Assembly (NCBI RefSeq): GCF_018531495.1
Contig: NZ_JAHDTI010000008.1
Span: forward strand, 1 to 55,741
Direction of reading: 5' to 3'
DNA length: 55,741 bases
From: Nonomuraea sediminis
Lineage (GTDB): Bacteria; Actinomycetota; Actinomycetes; Streptosporangiales; Streptosporangiaceae
Below the pieces are notes generated by a model, which worked only from the letters and a program-made list of their open reading frames with translations, searched no databases and had not been told where the DNA came from. The translations under genes and the position numbers were made by a program. Below, piece by piece: positions 52,825 to 55,741 of this stretch. Within the stretch, counting starts at the first letter, position 1, and every line of letters starts with the position of its first letter.

Positions 52825-52977
52825 CTATGGCCCGCAGGCCACGTACTCGCAGCGAAGACTTGCGCGGGCGCGGCGGTCCTGCTCGTAACGGACGAGCCTG
52901 TGCTGGCAGCGTCCGCAGTGGTCACCCAGATGTCTGCTTCCCAGGGCTGATTGCGCCTTTCCCGTTTTGGCGGACAT
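52825..52977 (-). CDS. Possible small CxxC protein next to integrase
   Basis: Fifty residues from an ATG with GGGAG beside it: MSAKTGKAQSALGSRHLGDHCGRCQHRLVR and LRCEYVACGP. The CxxC and later CxxxxC pairs look like a zinc ribbon of the sort often found beside actinomycete integrases. No other gene occupies 52658-53101. Weak support. Confidence 0.35.
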   Translation of the reverse strand: MSAKTGKAQSALGSRHLGDHCGRCQHRLVRYEQDRRARASLRCEYVACGP

Positions 52978-53101
52978 GCTCCCAAGTGAAGACACCGTGC
53001 GGCATTGGGGGGATTGCCGGTCATTGCTGAGTGGCCGCCAGCAGGCCAACCGTTAACTCTGCGGACTTTCCATCCGAGAGTCGTTCATCTGGGCAGACAG
53101 A

Positions 53102-54496
53102 TTAGGCCCTTGGAAAGCCGAACAGCGCGTCGGCTGCAGTCATGACGGGTTGGACGGCGTTGAGGATGAGGGTGCGTTGGGCGGGGGTGTGCTGGCTGGA
53201 GTAGGTGGCGGTGGTTTGGTAGGAGGCGTGGCCGGCGATGAGTTGCATGATGCCGGGGGCGACGCCGCCGTCGCGGAGCATGGTGATCATGGTGTGGCGG
53301 AGGGCGTGTGGGGTGATCTGTTTGGCCAGGCCGCGTTCCCGGGCGAGGGTGAGTGCTGGTTGGAGGGCGCGGTTGCGCTGGTTGTTGTAATCGGTGTAGC
53401 CGCCGGTACGGCTCCGGAAGAGCGGCTGGTCGGCGTGGCACCCTTCTGTGTGCCGGGTCAGCAGGGCTGCGAGATGCGGATCGAGGGGGACGACACGCTG
53501 TTTCTTGCCCTTGGGGTAGGGCTTGATCTGCCATCGGCGGCGGCCGGTGTTCTCGTCGAGCAGGTAGGCGTAGGTCTGGACGACGTGAAGTTGACGGCCT
53601 GCCGAATCAAGGTGAGTGACGTGGAGGCCGGCGGTTTCGCCCCAGCGGAGGCCGGTGGCCATTTCGGTGATGATGAACAGGGCGGTGTCGGGGTCGATGT
53701 CATGCACGGCTGTGAGGTAGAGGGCCACTTCAGGGCCGTAGAGCACGGCTCGGGTGGCGACCGGTGCGGTCGGCAGGTGGAAGCCGGAGCAGGGGGAGGA
53801 GGTGAGCAGCGGGGGTTCGCCGTCTTCGCCTTGGTGAAGGCCTGCGCGGAAGACGGGTTTGATCGCTCCCCGGTACACCTTCGCCACTGTGGCGGCCGAC
53901 AGTGTGCCCTCGTCCGGCGTTGCAGGTTGGGGTGAGCCTGCTGATTGCCATTGGCGGAGCACCTCGGGGGACATGCGGCCGGTCGTTTTGACGGCGATGT
54001 TGTTGGCTCGTGCCCATCGTCGTGCGGCTTGTTCGTTGGACAGAGGTGGGCGGGGTTGGTGCTGGTTGCCGGCGGAGGGTTTGGTGAGCATCCATTCGAC
54101 CCATTCCCGCAGTACGCGGCGGGTGACCTGGTCGAGTGGCAGGTGTCCGAAGCGGGGGAAGACGTGGCGTTCGGCTTCGGCGAGGTAGGTGGCGCGTTGG
54201 GTGGGGGAGGCGCCGAGGCGGGTGGCGTAGTTGTGGCGGGCGTAGTGTTCGAAGCTCGGCATCTCAGGGTCGTGTGTGGGGTCGTAGTTAGGGTCTTCGA
54301 TGCCGTGGCAGCCTTTGGGGTAGCCGTGGGGCCTGTTCTCGCCGCTGAGCGTGACCAGCGCGGAGAAGTTGTCGGCGACCTGGCGGTCGTAGCAGGTCTC
54401 GAAGTCTTCTTTGCTGTTCCTGCCGCCGCCGATGCGCCATTTGACCAGCCAGGACTTCGCGCCGTTCTTGGCCGTGCGTTCGATGATTCTCGCCAC
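53102..54496 (-). CDS. Tyrosine recombinase (island integrase)
   Basis: A 464-residue site-specific integrase; GTG start behind AAGGGGG. The N-terminal arm/SAM-like part (SFEHYARHNYATRLGASPTQRATYLAEAERHVFPRFGHLPLDQVTRRVLREWVEWML) precedes the catalytic domain with the active Arg in ATGLRWGETAG, the beta-hairpin Lys region PYPKGKKQRVVPLD, ITPHALRHTMITMLRDGG (HxxR), GHASYQTT and the nucleophile Tyr in TATYSSQHTP. It is oriented with its start nearest the tRNA, 194 bases from the attachment core. It should excise and integrate the 23-kb element. Confidence 0.93.
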   Translation of the reverse strand: MARIIERTAKNGAKSWLVKWRIGGGRNSKEDFETCYDRQVADNFSALVTLSGENRPHGYPKGCHGIEDPNYDPTHDPEMPSFEHYARHNYATRLGASPTQRATYLAEAERHVFPRFGHLPLDQVTRRVLREWVEWMLTKPSAGNQHQPRPPLSNEQAARRWARANNIAVKTTGRMSPEVLRQWQSAGSPQPATPDEGTLSAATVAKVYRGAIKPVFRAGLHQGEDGEPPLLTSSPCSGFHLPTAPVATRAVLYGPEVALYLTAVHDIDPDTALFIITEMATGLRWGETAGLHVTHLDSAGRQLHVVQTYAYLLDENTGRRRWQIKPYPKGKKQRVVPLDPHLAALLTRHTEGCHADQPLFRSRTGGYTDYNNQRNRALQPALTLARERGLAKQITPHALRHTMITMLRDGGVAPGIMQLIAGHASYQTTATYSSQHTPAQRTLILNAVQPVMTAADALFGFPRA

Positions 54497-54606
54497 CTGT
54501 GCCCCCTTGACGTGCTGTTGGCATGGTGACGGACGCAGGGGATGGCGGGTGGCGGGACGCGCGGAGCATGATCAAATGTCGACTGCCGCATGGCGAGATG
54601 CGGGAA

Positions 54607-54631
54607 CATCGGGGGAACATGATCTTGAGGT
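54607..54631. repeat. Direct GGGAACAT repeat between integrase and att core
   Basis: GGGAACAT occurs twice within about 20 bases (CGGGAACATCGGGGGAACAT), roughly 60-80 bases from the attachment core. Spacing and position fit arm-type binding sites of the integrase. I did not find it near the distal att site. Confidence 0.4.
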
Positions 54632-54689
54632 GATCATTAGCGACCCGCTGGCATCGTCCAAAACAGGCCATTGACCTGCGGCGATGTCG

Positions 54690-54734
54690 GTAGGGCGGGT
54701 GGGACTTGAACCCACGACCCACGGATTATGAGTC
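54690..54734. other. Proximal attachment site of the island (inside tRNA-Met)
   Basis: The 45-base core identical to 31313-31357. It covers the anticodon arm, variable region, T-arm and 3' acceptor strand of the intact tRNA plus one extra base, so integration rebuilds a whole tRNA at this end. Confidence 0.9.
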
Positions 54735-54764
54735 CGATGCTCTGACCGGCTGAGCTACCGCCCC
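54691..54764 (-). tRNA. tRNA-Met (CAT), elongator type
   Basis: A 74-base cloverleaf with no encoded CCA. The acceptor stem GGGGCGG pairs with CCGCCCT (one G-U at the end), D-arm GCTCAGCCGGTCAGAGC, anticodon loop CTCATAA giving CAT, and T-arm GTGGGTTCAAGTCCCAC. The anticodon and the unmatched-free first pair point to elongator Met; an Ile2 tRNA with lysidine-modified CAT is the alternative. It is the integration target of the adjacent island. Confidence 0.9.
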
Positions 54765-54972
54765 TGGATTCAGTTGTGCGTGCGTGGATCGAGCGTGCTG
54801 GCTAAGGGTAGAGCATCTGAGGCTGCCCCGCGCTAGGGCTCGGATCCCGCTAGGACATCATTCCATGCTCCCACCCCTGCATGTGGGCGCTGCGCGATGT
54901 CTTCGCCATGGGCGATCGGGAACGTGAGATTTTCTCGGGGCGGGGGAGTGGTGTGGCGGGTAGCGTCTTGGC

Positions 54973-55500
54973 ATGGCGGTCAGGTTGATCTATGAGACGC
55001 ATGCGATCACCGTGGACAACGAGACGGGGATCGCCACGGGATGGCTGCCGGGTGAGCTGTCCAGGTCGGGGCGCGAGCTGGCCAAGGAGATGGGTGCCCG
55101 GCGGCGCGACGTGGACGTGGTGTACTCCTCCGATCTGCGGCGTGCCGTACAGACCGCTGAGATCGCGTTCGACGGTGGCAAGGAGATCAGGCTCGATTCG
55201 CGGCTGCGTGAGTGTGACTACGGGATATACAACGGGCGGCCCGTGAGTGAGGTGGCGATGCTGCGTAGTCGCTACATCGACACGCCGTGGCCGGGCGGGC
55301 AGAGTTATCGGCAGGTTGTGGCGGAGACGGCGGGGTTTCTTGAGGACCTGTCCAAGCAGTGGCAGGGCATGGCCGTGCTGGTGATCGCCCATTCGGCCAA
55401 TCGGTGGGCGCTGCAGAACCTGCTCGCGGGGGTGCCGCTGGAGGAGCTGGTGGACGCGCCGTTCGACTGGCAGCCGGGGTGGGAGTTCAGCCTCGCCTGA
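54973..55500 (+). CDS. Histidine phosphatase family protein
   Basis: A 175-residue phosphoglycerate-mutase-fold protein. The catalytic His is in IYETHAITVDNETGIATGWLPGELS: the usual RHG is replaced by ETHA, while the DNE and GWLPG pattern is typical of one actinomycete subgroup. The rest of the site is in VYSSDLRRAVQTAEIAF, LRECDYGIYNG and the second His in VLVIAHSANRWAL. The substrate is unknown. It lies outside the island on the chromosomal side of the tRNA. Confidence 0.85.
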   Translation: MAVRLIYETHAITVDNETGIATGWLPGELSRSGRELAKEMGARRRDVDVVYSSDLRRAVQTAEIAFDGGKEIRLDSRLRECDYGIYNGRPVSEVAMLRSRYIDTPWPGGQSYRQVVAETAGFLEDLSKQWQGMAVLVIAHSANRWALQNLLAGVPLEELVDAPFDWQPGWEFSLA

Positions 55501-55566
55501 CAGGACCGGTACGGCCGGCCGCCACGAAACCCACCGAAACATGGCGACGCCAAGCGAGGCAAGAGG

Positions 55567-55590
55567 GGCGGCCGCGGGGGAGCGGCCGCC
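55567..55590. terminator. Bidirectional hairpin between convergent genes
   Basis: GGCGGCCGC (55567-55575) pairs perfectly with GCGGCCGCC (55582-55590) around a six-base loop; it lies between two converging genes. Confidence 0.6.
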
Positions 55591-55598
55591 GGGGTGGG

Positions 55599-55741
55599 TC
55601 AGACTTCGTCGATGGTGAGGGTGCCCTCGTTGGGGCGGCGTGACAGGTCGATGCCGAGTTCCTCTGCCGCGCGGAAGACGTCCTCGTCGGTGTCGCGCAT
55701 CTCGATGGACATGCCGTCGCTGGACAGCACCTCCACGTTCA
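55599..55741 (-). CDS. C-terminal end of an unidentified protein
   Basis: Stop at 55599-55601; the readable end is NVEVLSSDGMSIEMRDTDEDVFRAAEELGIDLSRRPNEGTLTIDEV. It is acidic and coding-like, but 46 residues are not enough to name it. The start lies beyond the window. Confidence 0.6.
   Translation of the reverse strand, partial: NVEVLSSDGMSIEMRDTDEDVFRAAEELGIDLSRRPNEGTLTIDEV

Overview
The window is chromosomal DNA from a high-GC actinomycete. GTG/TTG starts, ATGA stop/start overlaps and the secreted lipoprotein and glycosidase repertoire fit Streptosporangiales or a relative, but genus cannot be fixed from the sequence alone. It falls into four blocks.

Block 1 (1-8130) is a sugar-acid catabolism locus. 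A ribose/fructose-type ABC importer (permease cut by the window edge, plus ATPase) is read leftward. A tight rightward operon encodes a GntR/FCD regulator, an APH-fold kinase, an enolase homologue with altered active-site residues, an SDR, an FAH-fold hydrolase, a UxuA-type dehydratase and, after a short gap, a second GntR of identical length. Both GntR genes carry the same operator sequence about 25 bases before a GTG start. SDR plus FAH hydrolase suggests cleavage of a 2-keto-3-deoxy sugar acid by the diketo-hydrolase route; the kinase and enolase homologue do not fit that route and are the odd part.

Block 2 (8130-20100) is a glycan-use locus: a decayed GH95-like gene, a LacI regulator, and an operon of solute-binding lipoprotein, two permeases, a GH38-like protein and a large secreted GH95-like protein. 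Matching palindromes lie beside both outward promoters flanking lacI. Block 3 (20100-31312) is a patchwork: a two-domain HTH regulator divergent from a serine hydrolase, IS remnants, LysR divergent from AhpD-like and DoxX genes, a broken response regulator, and a secreted protein with three composite repeats followed by tandem hairpin terminators.

Block 4 (about 31313-54734) is an integrative island in an elongator tRNA-Met gene. A 45-bp direct repeat of the tRNA 3' part bounds it, with a tyrosine integrase next to the intact tRNA. Its cargo is almost wholly defence-like: an ApeA-like HEPN protein, a RelE-UvrD fusion, a helicase-DUF1998-nuclease / SNF2 helicase / adenine methyltransferase operon related to but unlike canonical DISARM, small PUA-like and zinc-binding proteins, a DUF4365 nuclease-like pair and a GmrSD (DUF262/DUF1524) enzyme. 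Beyond the tRNA are a histidine phosphatase and the end of an unidentified gene.
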